Shown: in pieces, positions 34,506-46,204 of the stretch
Numbering within the stretch: the stretch's first letter is position 1
How the letters are laid out: every line of letters starts with the position of its first letter
Assembly: GCF_022761125.1 (NCBI RefSeq)
Contig: NZ_JAKWJR010000001.1
Location: 496,001 to 560,000, forward strand
Reading direction: 5' to 3'
Length of the DNA stretch: 64,000 nucleotides
DNA from: Nocardioides sp. SR21
GTDB taxonomy: Bacteria; Actinomycetota; Actinomycetes; Propionibacteriales; Nocardioidaceae
Notes under the pieces: model-generated
The model's database searches: none
Seen by the model: only the letters and a program-made list of their open reading frames with translations
What the model was told of the DNA's origin: nothing
Program-made: the position numbers and the translations under genes

Positions 34506-35044
34506 CACGGCAGGTTCCTCTCTCCGGCCACGACGAGCTCGTCGCGGGAGGCGTCCTCGAACATGGCCCGCAGCGAGGCGAGCGCACGTGAGGTCTGGCT
34601 CTTGACGGTTCCTTCGCTGCACCGCAGCACGGTGGCGGTCTCGCGGACATCGAGCTCCTCGAAGTACCGCAGCACCACGCAGGCGCGTTGCCGCTGGGGC
34701 AGCTGGGCGAGCGCTGCCATCAGCGCCGCCCGATCGGCGACCGCACCGGCGACGTCCTCGCCGCTGGCCCGGTCGGGGTGTTCGGACGTCGGTCGCTCGG
34801 TGCTCGACCGCTTGCGGCTGGCGTCCAGGAACGCGCTGACCACGGCCTTGCGGGCATAGGCCAGCTCGCCGCCGTGACGGACCAGCCGCGGCCAGGCGAC
34901 GTACACCCGGATCAGGCCTTCTTGGACATGGTCGGCGGCGCGTTCCCAGTCACCGCACAGGAGGTACGCCGTGTTCCGCAGCCGGCTCCGGCTGGCGGCG
35001 GCGAACTCCGTGAAGGCTGCGTCTGCGCCCGAGTCGCGTCTCAT
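34502..35044 (-). CDS. SigE-family ECF RNA polymerase sigma factor (module 2)
   Basis: 180-aa ECF sigma. Region 2: RLRNTAYLLCGDWERAADHV and GLIRVYVAWPRLVRHGGELA; region 4: LPQRQRACVVLRYFEELDVR and TVLRCSEGTVKSQTSRALAS. The linker is slightly longer than in module 1. Its stop overlaps the partner gene and its start is 16 bp after the glycosyltransferase-like gene, so all three may be one operon transcribed leftward. Confidence 0.93.
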   Translation of the reverse strand: MRRDSGADAAFTEFAAASRSRLRNTAYLLCGDWERAADHVQEGLIRVYVAWPRLVRHGGELAYARKAVVSAFLDASRKRSSTERPTSEHPDRASGEDVAGAVADRAALMAALAQLPQRQRACVVLRYFEELDVRETATVLRCSEGTVKSQTSRALASLRAMFEDASRDELVVAGERNLPW

Positions 35045-35060
35045 GACTGGTGAAACGAGG

Positions 35061-36536
35061 TCAGCCGCAGTTCGGTTGCACGGCCGGTCTCTCGAGATCG
35101 CGCAGCACGTAGACCGGCTGCTCGTTGCAGGTCGTGCCGTTCTCGACGTAGCGCTCCGCGACGACCTGTTCCAGCTCGTCGACGCCGTCCTCGGACCAGG
35201 CGCCGAAGTCGACCCACTCGACCAGCCACACGGGCGCATCCGCTCCGGCGAGGAGCTCGCGCAGGTCGTCGTACCCGGGATCGCGGGTGCGCATCGGCAG
35301 GCTCCACAGGTAGGGGTACGGCGACGCCATCGCGCTCTCCCGCTGGAGGTCGGCGCGCCCCCCGAACACGACCAGCGTGTCGCCGGGCTCGGCCGCCTCG
35401 GCGAGCGCCTGCCCGGTGTCCACCTCGTCGAACTCCTGCTGCCCGGTGGCGTTCCACGCCAACCAGAACACCATCGCCGCACCGGCCGACGCCAGTGCGA
35501 AGAGCACGATCCCGCGCATCGTGCGGCCCGGCCGGTCGTCGCGGCCCGCGACCAGCGCGGTGCACAGCGCGGCCGCCGGGATCAGCGGGATCAGGTAGTC
35601 CTGCCAGAAGCTGCCGCCCGCGACGAGCGCCGCCACGTCGACGACCGCGACCGCGAGAGCGGCCGCGGTGACCGGCGGGTCCTCGCGCCACAGCCGGCGC
35701 AGGTGCGCGACGAGTCCGCCGAGCACCGCGACCAGGCCGGTCGCGACCGCGATCGCGAGCAGCAGCCAGGCGCGTCGTACCGGTGCGTCCGCCGCGCCGT
35801 CGGCGATCACGCCCGCCGCGGCGGCTCGGAAGCCGTAGACCGTGTCCCACAGCGTGTCGAGCCGGACGCCGGCCGCCTCGGCCCACCCGATCGTCGCCAG
35901 CACCGGTACGGCGGCGCCGGCCAGCCCGGCGGCGGCGAGCAGCGCCGTGGTGCGGCCGGACAGCCGGCCGGTCGTCCAGGAGACGAGCAGGAGCACGCCC
36001 GCGAACACCAGCCCGGTCACGAGGTTCTGCTTGAGCCCGACCGCGAGGGACGCGGCCGCGCCGGCGGCGAGCGCCAGCGGCCACGAGCTCCGGCGTACGG
36101 CGAGCAACGTCAGCAGCAGGCTGCCGAGCACGAAGGGGAGCGCCAGCAGCTCGCCCTTGACCGCGACGATGTCGATCATCGGGTTCGAGAGCAGCGCGGC
36201 GGTGAGGATCGCGGTCCACGTCGTCGCCCGCGGGCCGCTGATGGTGCCGGCCAGCCCGGCGGCGAGCAGCACCGCGAGCCCGGCCACCAGGGCGCCGAGG
36301 ATCCGCAACGTGGTCACGCCGCCCAGCGCGTCGACGGCGCCGAACACGGCGACGAGGAGCGGCGGCCGGTCGACCCAGTACGGGCCGAACAGGCTGCCGG
36401 CGCTCGGGTCCCACGCGGAGGCGACGAGCAGGAACCCGGCCTCGTCCGCGCGCACGGGACGGGTCAGCGCGGGCAGCCGCGCGAGGATCGTGACGATCAC
36501 CGCGACGGCCACGGGATAGCGCCGGAGGATCGTCAC
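35061..36536 (-). CDS. GT-C fold membrane glycosyltransferase-like protein (ArnT/PMT-type)
   Basis: 491-aa polytopic protein with about 10-11 helices. LTRPVRADEAGFLLVASAW near residues 20-38 carries the acidic pair in the first outer loop typical of polyprenyl-phosphate-sugar-dependent GT-C enzymes; DRPPLLVAVFGAVDALGG follows. A soluble C-terminal domain (about 360-491) ends with a possible Cys pair. GTG start precedes TILRRYPVAVAVIVTILARL. It would transfer a sugar to a cell-wall polymer or protein. Placement 16 bp before the module 2 sigma suggests joint expression. Confidence 0.8.
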   Translation of the reverse strand: MTILRRYPVAVAVIVTILARLPALTRPVRADEAGFLLVASAWDPSAGSLFGPYWVDRPPLLVAVFGAVDALGGVTTLRILGALVAGLAVLLAAGLAGTISGPRATTWTAILTAALLSNPMIDIVAVKGELLALPFVLGSLLLTLLAVRRSSWPLALAAGAAASLAVGLKQNLVTGLVFAGVLLLVSWTTGRLSGRTTALLAAAGLAGAAVPVLATIGWAEAAGVRLDTLWDTVYGFRAAAAGVIADGAADAPVRRAWLLLAIAVATGLVAVLGGLVAHLRRLWREDPPVTAAALAVAVVDVAALVAGGSFWQDYLIPLIPAAALCTALVAGRDDRPGRTMRGIVLFALASAGAAMVFWLAWNATGQQEFDEVDTGQALAEAAEPGDTLVVFGGRADLQRESAMASPYPYLWSLPMRTRDPGYDDLRELLAGADAPVWLVEWVDFGAWSEDGVDELEQVVAERYVENGTTCNEQPVYVLRDLERPAVQPNCG

Positions 36537-36606
36537 GCCCCAGAGCGTAAAGCGCCCGAAACAACAGGGACGCAACGGCGCAACGTCGCTGGTCCACGCT
36601 GACCCC

Positions 36607-37452
36607 ATGTTGTGGAGAGTGCGTACGACGTTGCCCGACCGTCCCGGTGCGCTGGCCGCGCTGGCGACCGCCTGCGGCGAGGCCGGGGTCAACATCCTGG
36701 GGCTGCAGATCTTCCCGGGTGTCGAGGCGGTGACCGACGAGCTCGTGCTCAGCGCGCCCGACGACTGGACCGAGGCCGAGATCGCGGCGCTCGTGGGCCG
36801 GCCGATCACCGCCGCCCCGTGCACCGAGGCCGCGCTGCTCGACCAGCCCACCCGCTACGTGCAGGCGGCCCGGGCGATGCTCACGCAGCCCGCGTCGTTC
36901 CCCGAGGTCGCGGCCCGGCTGTTCGACGCCGAGGCCGGCGCGGCGAACGAGCAGGACGTGATGAGCCTGCTGGTCGGCGACGTCCAGGTGCAGGTCAGCC
37001 GCGGTGCGCCGTTCACCGCCACCGAGCACGCCCGGGGTGCGGCGCTGGCCGAGCTGGTGTCCGACGTCCTCGCGCGCGACCACGCGGTGCCGACTCCCGA
37101 CCGCCGGATGGGCGGTGGCGTCACCCCGGAGTACGTCGTCAGTGGTGCGATGGTCTCGGCGCTGGTCGACGGCGTCGCCGTGGGGCTGGCGACGGTCGCG
37201 CTGGACGGCGAGGTCACGCTGCGCGTCGACGCCGCCTGGCAGCGACGGGGCATCGGCACCCGGCTGCTGGTCGACGCGGCCCGGCTGGCCAACTTCCGCG
37301 GCATCGAGGAGATCGTGCTGACCACCCGTGCCGACAACCAGGCGGTGCTGCCGATGGTGATGGCCGCCGGCCTGCGCGGCCGGATCCGGATGGCCGGCAG
37401 CGCGCTGACCGTCCGGATCGGCGTACGGGACCTGAAGCCGCTGACCGTGTGA
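36607..37452 (+). CDS. ACT-domain and GNAT-domain fusion protein
   Basis: 281-aa protein with an N-terminal ACT-like domain (RVRTTLPDRPGALAALATAC, residues 4-75), a middle segment and a C-terminal GNAT acetyltransferase domain with the acetyl-CoA loop WQRRGIGTRLLVDAARLANF (about 215-234). ACT domains bind amino acids or other small ligands, so acetylation may be ligand-gated. Its gene is divergent from the glycosyltransferase gene and 26 bp upstream of guaB on the same strand. A link to purine synthesis is inferred from position only. Confidence 0.8.
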   Translation: MLWRVRTTLPDRPGALAALATACGEAGVNILGLQIFPGVEAVTDELVLSAPDDWTEAEIAALVGRPITAAPCTEAALLDQPTRYVQAARAMLTQPASFPEVAARLFDAEAGAANEQDVMSLLVGDVQVQVSRGAPFTATEHARGAALAELVSDVLARDHAVPTPDRRMGGGVTPEYVVSGAMVSALVDGVAVGLATVALDGEVTLRVDAAWQRRGIGTRLLVDAARLANFRGIEEIVLTTRADNQAVLPMVMAAGLRGRIRMAGSALTVRIGVRDLKPLTV

Positions 37453-37469
37453 CCCGGATCTCCCAGTAG

Positions 37470-41044
<3,575 letters not shown>

Positions 41045-41092
41045 CTCCCGATCGTGGACCACCGAACCTCGCCGGGATAAGTCACTCCTGGG

Positions 41093-42358
41093 CTATTGAC
41101 TCACGGGCCGGTACACGAGCAGGCGGGTCTGGGCGTCCGGCCCCGTGACGTCGACCTCGACCGTGTCCTCCCCGGCCAGCAGGACACCCATGTACATCCC
41201 CCCGGGACCCTGGGGCTCGTCCTGCGGCGGCGTGCCACCCCAGCCCTCCTCAGGTGCGCCGCGCCAGCCGATGGTCATCGAGAGGATGTCGGCGTAGGCC
41301 ACCCCGATGTACACGTCGCCCTGCGACGTGTCCACGCTGAAGTCCTCGCCCGCCTCCCGGTCCAGGACCTCGTCGAGCTGCCAGGTGCGTCCGACCGCCT
41401 CGAGCACCGTCGGGTGGTCCGCGCCGAGCACCTCGGTCGTGGGCACGCCCTGCCGGTAGATGCCGAAGCCGAACGTGACGTCGACCCCGTCCGCCCGCGG
41501 CCCGTTCCTGCCCTGGGTGACGTAGACGGAGTAGTCGGGTCGCTCGGGGTCGGGCGATCCCAGCCAGTCCTGGTTGGCCGGGCCGGGGTCGCTGCCCTGG
41601 TCGAAGTCGGCACAGGGCATCCCGCCGTTGGTGCCTTCTGTGTGGAGCCACAGGTCGCTGGTCTCGGACCGGCAGAAGGGCGACACGTCCATGTCCCGGG
41701 TCAGGTCGGGTGCCTCGGCGGTCGCCTCGCCCCCGGCCTCGCCGAACGCCGCGGCGACGAGCTCCTGGTCGCCCCACTGCTGCCGGAAGACGACGCCGTC
41801 GTGCGCGACGCCCGGCGGGAGGTCGCCGTCGGGCGAGTAGACCGCCAGCTCCGCCCGGGCCGCGGCGGGTGCGTCCTCGAACTCGACCCGGAGGTCCGTC
41901 AGCACGTCCGTCGTCACGGGAGAGATCTGCTCGCCACCACGGACCCGCGCGATCGGCCAGTAGCCCGACCAGAGCGTCGCCTGTCCCGAGCCGAGGCCGG
42001 TGGCGACCAGCGTCACCGCCCGCGGGCCCCTGGACTCGTCGAGGTCGATCGTGCCGTCGGCCGAGGCCCTGACGGTGTCCGCGAGGCGGTAGCCGAACCC
42101 GTGCACCGACACCTCTGCGGGCACGTCCACGTCACCGAGCCCGGCCGGCTGGGGAGACTCGCCGCCGCGCACCAGGCCGACCGTCGCGGTCGCGACGACG
42201 AGCACGACGACGGCCGCCACGGCGACCGCCGCGGCGCGCCGGCGGCGTACCGTCCGGACGCGCGAGCGTACGGCGTCGGCGCGGACGAGCCGCTCGGTGT
42301 CGTCCAGCGCGTCCGTGTGCCGGTCGAGGGTGCTGCGGAGGTCGTCGATCGTGTTCAT
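41093..42358 (-). CDS. Single-pass membrane partner of SigE-family sigma (module 3)
   Basis: 421-aa protein: 50-residue Arg-rich N-terminal tail (LRSTLDRHTDALDDTERLVR), one helix (AAAVAVAAVVVLVVATATVG), and an outer region with two beta-rich halves rather than clear propeller blades; Cys in DVSPFCRSETSDL and GGMPCADFDQ may pair. Last residues LLVYRPVSQ. ATG overlaps the sigma stop (ATGA). Same topology as the partners of modules 1 and 2 but a different outer fold, which suggests a shared cytoplasmic mechanism and diverged sensors. Confidence 0.78.
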   Translation of the reverse strand: MNTIDDLRSTLDRHTDALDDTERLVRADAVRSRVRTVRRRRAAAVAVAAVVVLVVATATVGLVRGGESPQPAGLGDVDVPAEVSVHGFGYRLADTVRASADGTIDLDESRGPRAVTLVATGLGSGQATLWSGYWPIARVRGGEQISPVTTDVLTDLRVEFEDAPAAARAELAVYSPDGDLPPGVAHDGVVFRQQWGDQELVAAAFGEAGGEATAEAPDLTRDMDVSPFCRSETSDLWLHTEGTNGGMPCADFDQGSDPGPANQDWLGSPDPERPDYSVYVTQGRNGPRADGVDVTFGFGIYRQGVPTTEVLGADHPTVLEAVGRTWQLDEVLDREAGEDFSVDTSQGDVYIGVAYADILSMTIGWRGAPEEGWGGTPPQDEPQGPGGMYMGVLLAGEDTVEVDVTGPDAQTRLLVYRPVSQ

Positions 42359-42861
42359 GAGCGGTCCTTGGTGGTCGTGCGCGCGAGTGCCGGGTCGATG
42401 CGCAGCTTCGCGAGCGCCTTGCTGGTCTGGCTCTTGACGGTTCCGTTGGAGATGCCGAGGGCGCGGGCCGTCTCCGCCTCGCTGAGGTCCTCGACGAACC
42501 GGAGCACGATCACCGCGCGCTGCCGGCGCGGCAGCCGGCCCATCGCGGTCCACAGGTCGTGCCGGTCGTCGGCGCCGTCCTCGCCGGTCGGCGTCTCGGG
42601 CAGGTCGGCGTACGCGTGCTCGCCGTTCCACTTCCGGCGCCACCACGACGAGAACGTGTTGACGAGGACCTTGCGGACGTACGGCTCCGGGTCGCCCTGG
42701 ATCCGGGACCATGCGAACCACGCCTTGGTGAGCGCGGTCTGGAGGAGGTCCTCGGCGAGCGCATGGTCGTGGGTGAGCAGGTACGCCGTGCGTAGCAGGC
42801 CGGTCGACCGGGCCGCGACGAACTCGTCGAAGTCCGTCCTCGTCGTCACGCTGGCGTTCAT
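42355..42861 (-). CDS. SigE-family ECF RNA polymerase sigma factor (module 3)
   Basis: 168-aa ECF sigma. Region 2: LLRTAYLLTHDHALAEDLLQ and TALTKAWFAWSRIQGDPEPY; region 4: LPRRQRAVIVLRFVEDLSEA and RALGISNGTVKSQTSKALAK. ATG at 42861 gives the standard start; the frame is open further. It is divergent from guaB3 across 61 bp. Recognition helices of the three window sigmas share GTVKSQTS, so overlapping promoter preference is possible. Confidence 0.93.
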   Translation of the reverse strand: MNASVTTRTDFDEFVAARSTGLLRTAYLLTHDHALAEDLLQTALTKAWFAWSRIQGDPEPYVRKVLVNTFSSWWRRKWNGEHAYADLPETPTGEDGADDRHDLWTAMGRLPRRQRAVIVLRFVEDLSEAETARALGISNGTVKSQTSKALAKLRIDPALARTTTKDRS

Positions 42862-42922
42862 ACCCACTCCGACTGGCTGGGACGCCCGACAGGTTGCCCG
42901 GCGGTCTCGATAGAGTTGCGCG

Positions 42923-44029
42923 GTGAGCGACATCGAGATCGGCCGCGCCAAGCGGGCCCGGCACGCCTACTCCTTCGACGACATCGCGATCGTGCCCTCG
43001 CGGCGCACCCGCGACCCCGAGGAGGTCAGCACCGCCTGGCAGATCGACGCCTACCGTTTCGAGCTGCCGGTGCTCGCCGCCCCGATGGACTCCGTGATGT
43101 CCCCGGCGAGCGCGATCGCGCTGGGCCGCCTCGGCGGGCTCGGCGTGCTGAACCTCGAGGGCATCTGGACCCGTTACGAGGACCCGACCGACCTGCTCGA
43201 GGAGGTCGCCGGCCTCCAGGGCGCCGACGCGACCCGCCGGCTGCAGGAGATCTACACCGAGCCGGTCAAGGCCGAGCTGATCACCGAGCGGCTGCGCGAG
43301 ATCCGCGAGTCCGGCGTGACCGTCGCCGGCTCGCTGTCGCCGCAGCGCACCAAGGAGTTCGCGAAGGCCGTGGTCGACGGCGGCGTGGACATGTTCGTGA
43401 TCCGCGGCACGACCGTCTCGGCCGAGCACGTCTCCTCGCAGGCGGAGCCGCTGAACCTCAAGGAGTTCATCTACGAGCTCGACGTCCCGGTGATCGTCGG
43501 CGGCTGCGCGACCCACCAGGCCGCGCTGCACCTGATGCGCACCGGTGCGGCCGGCGTGCTGGTCGGCTTCGGCGGCGGCGCTGCCCACACCACGCGGACC
43601 GTCCTGGGGGTCGCCGTACCCATGGCCTCGGCGGTGGCCGACGTGGCTGCCGCGCGCCGCGACTACCTCGACGAGTCCGGCGGCCGCTACGTCCACGTGA
43701 TCGCGGACGGCTCGATCGGCAAGTCCGGCGACATCGCCAAGGCGATCGCCTGCGGCGCCGACGCCGTGATGGTCGGCTCGCCGTTCGCGCGCGCCACCGA
43801 CGCGCCCGGCCGCGGCTTCCACTGGGGCTCCGAGGCGCACCACCACACGCTGCCGCGCGGCATGCGGGTGGAGTTCGAGACCGTCGGCACCATCGAGGAG
43901 ATCCTGTTCGGCCCGGCGCGGGTCGCCGACGGGACGATGAACCTCATCGGCGCGCTGCGCCGCTCGATGGCGACCACCGGCTTCACCGAGCTCAAGGACT
44001 TCCAGCGGGTCGAGGTCGTCGTCGAGTGA
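42923..44029 (+). CDS. guaB3: GuaB3-family IMP dehydrogenase-related protein
   Basis: 368-aa TIM-barrel protein of the GuaB3 family, next to guaB2 in actinobacteria. YSFDDIAIVPSRRT at the start, LAAPMDSVMSPASAIALGRL, and VIADGSIGKSGDIAKAIACG are seen. It lacks CBS domains, and the loop that carries the catalytic Cys in IMPDH (GSICTTR) is replaced by GFGGGAAHTTR, without Cys at that place. Its true reaction is therefore uncertain. The GTG start at 42923 follows the divergent sigma gene. It overlaps the nitrilase-family gene by 4 nt. Confidence 0.92.
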   Translation: MSDIEIGRAKRARHAYSFDDIAIVPSRRTRDPEEVSTAWQIDAYRFELPVLAAPMDSVMSPASAIALGRLGGLGVLNLEGIWTRYEDPTDLLEEVAGLQGADATRRLQEIYTEPVKAELITERLREIRESGVTVAGSLSPQRTKEFAKAVVDGGVDMFVIRGTTVSAEHVSSQAEPLNLKEFIYELDVPVIVGGCATHQAALHLMRTGAAGVLVGFGGGAAHTTRTVLGVAVPMASAVADVAAARRDYLDESGGRYVHVIADGSIGKSGDIAKAIACGADAVMVGSPFARATDAPGRGFHWGSEAHHHTLPRGMRVEFETVGTIEEILFGPARVADGTMNLIGALRRSMATTGFTELKDFQRVEVVVE

Positions 44030-44814
44030 AGGTCGCGGCCGGCCAGGCGGCGTCGGTCTCCGGTGACGTCGCCGCGAACGTGCTCACCGCTGCCCGGCTG
44101 ACCGGGCTCGCCGCCGCGCAGGAGGTCCGGCTGCTGGTGCTTCCGGAGGCGTTCCTGACCGGGTACGACGTCGCCGCGTTCGACGGCCCGCTGCCCGATG
44201 CCGCCGACCTGAACGGCTGGCTGGACCCGTTGCGCTCCGCCGCCGTCGCCGGCGGCGTCACGGTCGTGGCCGGCACCGCGCTGCGCCGCGAGGGCGAGCG
44301 CCGGCTGTCACAGGTCGTGGTGTGGCCCGACGGCACGGCGACCGCGCCGTACGACAAGCAGCACCTCGACGGGCTCGAGAAGGAGCTGTTCACCGCCGGT
44401 GACCACGGCACCTCGATCGAGGTCGAGGGCCTCGAGCTGGGCCTGTCGATCTGCTACGACGGCTGCTTCCCCGAGCACGCGGCCGCCGCGGCGCGCGACG
44501 GCGCCGTCGGCTACCTCAGCTCGTCGGCGTACTTCCCGGGAGGTGCCGACCGGCGCGACCTCTACTACCCCGCGCGGGCGCTGGAGAACGGCATGTACGT
44601 CGTCTTCTCCGGCCTCACCGGCCGCTGCGGCGCGTTCGAGTTCATCGGCGGCTCGGCCGTCTACGACCCCGAGGGCCGCCCGCTCGCGAAGCTCGGCACC
44701 GAGGAGGGCCTCGCGGTCGCGGACATCGACGTCGCGCTGGTCGAGCAGACGCGCGCGAGGCACACGATGTTCAGCGACCACCGGTCCTCGCTGGGCGCTC
44801 GGGTGCGGCTCTAG
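44026..44814 (+). CDS. Carbon-nitrogen hydrolase (nitrilase superfamily)
   Basis: 262-aa amidohydrolase. The Glu-Lys-Cys triad is visible: Glu in LLVLPEAFLTGYD, Lys in APYDKQHLDG, Cys in LGLSICYDGCFPEH. Length and compact N-terminus fit the omega-amidase/deaminated-amide group. GTG lies in the guaB3 stop codon, so the two are coupled. A role in nucleotide metabolism, such as removing damaged or amide by-products, is inferred from coupling only. Substrate not predictable. Confidence 0.87.
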   Translation: MKVAAGQAASVSGDVAANVLTAARLTGLAAAQEVRLLVLPEAFLTGYDVAAFDGPLPDAADLNGWLDPLRSAAVAGGVTVVAGTALRREGERRLSQVVVWPDGTATAPYDKQHLDGLEKELFTAGDHGTSIEVEGLELGLSICYDGCFPEHAAAAARDGAVGYLSSSAYFPGGADRRDLYYPARALENGMYVVFSGLTGRCGAFEFIGGSAVYDPEGRPLAKLGTEEGLAVADIDVALVEQTRARHTMFSDHRSSLGARVRL

Positions 44815-44837
44815 CCCGGAGGATGCTCGCGGCGGGA

Positions 44838-44899
44838 CTGGTGGACGGTGCCCCGACTGCACGGATCGGTCGAGGCACCGCCTGCGAGGACTCCACCAG
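44838..44899. other. Bulged hairpin in the 182-bp gap after the nitrilase gene
   Basis: CTGGTGGA plus CGGTGCC (44838-44852) pairs with GGCACCG (44874-44880) and TCCACCAG (44892-44899); a further TCCACCAG copy follows at 44928-44935. It could terminate guaB3-nitrilase transcription. The rest of the gap shows nothing gene-like. Confidence 0.45.
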
Positions 44900-44996
44900 G
44901 CGTAACTGAGGGATCGTTGAGCGTTGCTCCACCAGCAGCCTGAGAGACCCGATCGTTGCGATTCCGTGACCAGGCGTGCCCGCTTGGTCGTGACCG

Positions 44997-46133
44997 CTAG
45001 TCCTCGACGAGGCCCTTGTTGCCGCCGAGCAGGTTCACGGCCTCACGGACCGATGCCAGCCGTTCGCCGGACGCGGGCCGGATCCGGATCGGGTGGCCGG
45101 GGGAGTAGTGGTTCCACTGGGTCGGGACGTACGCCGCACGGGTGACCTCGAAGCGCCCGCCGGGCCGCTCGGTGAACGTGAAGTCGACCGTGATGCCCTC
45201 GTAGGTGTCGACCCGGGTGGACTCGTTCTGCGCGATCTGGTTGCCCATCCCGTAGACGACCCACTTGCCGTTCACCTTCGTGATCGGCTGGACGACGTGC
45301 GCGTGCTCGCCGAGGACCACGTCGACGTCGGGCGAGGCGGTGAGCCGGTCGGCGAGGGCGAGCTGCTCGGCGTTGGGCTCGTGGACGTACTCGCTGCCCC
45401 AGTGGACGTGCACGACCACGATGTCGGCGCCCGCCTCGCGGGCGGCACGGGCCTGGGCGAGCAGGTTGTCGGCGTCCCACATCGAGACGGCGAACTCCTG
45501 GTCCTCCGGCATCACGAAGCCGTTGAGGCCGTAGGTGCCGGCCACGATGCCGACCTTCACCCCGGCGTCGGTGGTGAGGATGACCGGCTTGGTGCGCTCG
45601 CGCGGCGTACGGAACGTGCCGACGTGGGCGACCCCGTTGCGGTCGAGCAGGTCGGCGGTGGTGACCACGCCGTCGAAGCCCTTGTCCCAGCTGTGGTTGG
45701 ACGCGGTGGTGCACGCGTCCCAGCCCATGCTGGCGATCCACGGCGCGATCGAGCGCGGGGCGGCGAAGACCGGGTACGACTCCGGGTGCTCGCCGACGCC
45801 GACGAACGGCACCTCGTTGTGACAGATCGCGAGGTCGGCGTCCTCGATGGTCGGCTTGAGTGCGGCGAACATCGAGTCCCAGTCGTAGTGGTCGCCGATG
45901 CCGGTGCTCTGGTGGTCCTCGGCCGCGCTGTACCAGACCGTGTTGTGCCAGAGCAGGTCACCGCCCATGACCAGCGACACCGTCCGGGAGCCTGGGTCGG
46001 CGGGCGTGTCCGGCTCCCCGGCAGGGATCTGCGTCGGTGGCTCCGCGACGGCCTCGCCGACGATCGCCGGCGCTTCGGTGCAGCCGGTCGCGGCGAGGAC
46101 GAGTACTGCCGCCAGCGCGACCAGCTTCTTCAC
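44997..46133 (-). CDS. CapA/PgsA-like metallophosphatase lipoprotein
   Basis: 378-aa lipoprotein (GTG start; signal VALAAVLVLAATGC, lipobox AATGC) with a CapA-type calcineurin-like fold. Metal-binding segments: LVMGGDLLWHNTVW, CHNEVPFVG, TTASNHSWDKGFDG, VVHVHWGSEYVHEP and LGEHAHVVQPI. CapA relatives take part in poly-gamma-glutamate or capsule synthesis, but no capBC ligase genes are nearby, so a stand-alone phosphodiesterase-like role is as likely. Divergent from glpD over 71 bp. Confidence 0.88.
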   Translation of the reverse strand: MKKLVALAAVLVLAATGCTEAPAIVGEAVAEPPTQIPAGEPDTPADPGSRTVSLVMGGDLLWHNTVWYSAAEDHQSTGIGDHYDWDSMFAALKPTIEDADLAICHNEVPFVGVGEHPESYPVFAAPRSIAPWIASMGWDACTTASNHSWDKGFDGVVTTADLLDRNGVAHVGTFRTPRERTKPVILTTDAGVKVGIVAGTYGLNGFVMPEDQEFAVSMWDADNLLAQARAAREAGADIVVVHVHWGSEYVHEPNAEQLALADRLTASPDVDVVLGEHAHVVQPITKVNGKWVVYGMGNQIAQNESTRVDTYEGITVDFTFTERPGGRFEVTRAAYVPTQWNHYSPGHPIRIRPASGERLASVREAVNLLGGNKGLVED

Positions 46134-46204
46134 GCCTCCATTGAACCGGCTCCGCCTGAACGGCGTCTGGACATTGGCCAACCAGCGTTTGCGAGACTGG
46201 ACAC

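Noticed and set aside
41093..43846. Long minus-strand frame extending the module 3 partner upstream by about 500 codons
   Set aside because: The extension crosses the sigma gene and guaB3 in other frames and has low-complexity composition; the ATG overlapping the sigma stop is the natural start.
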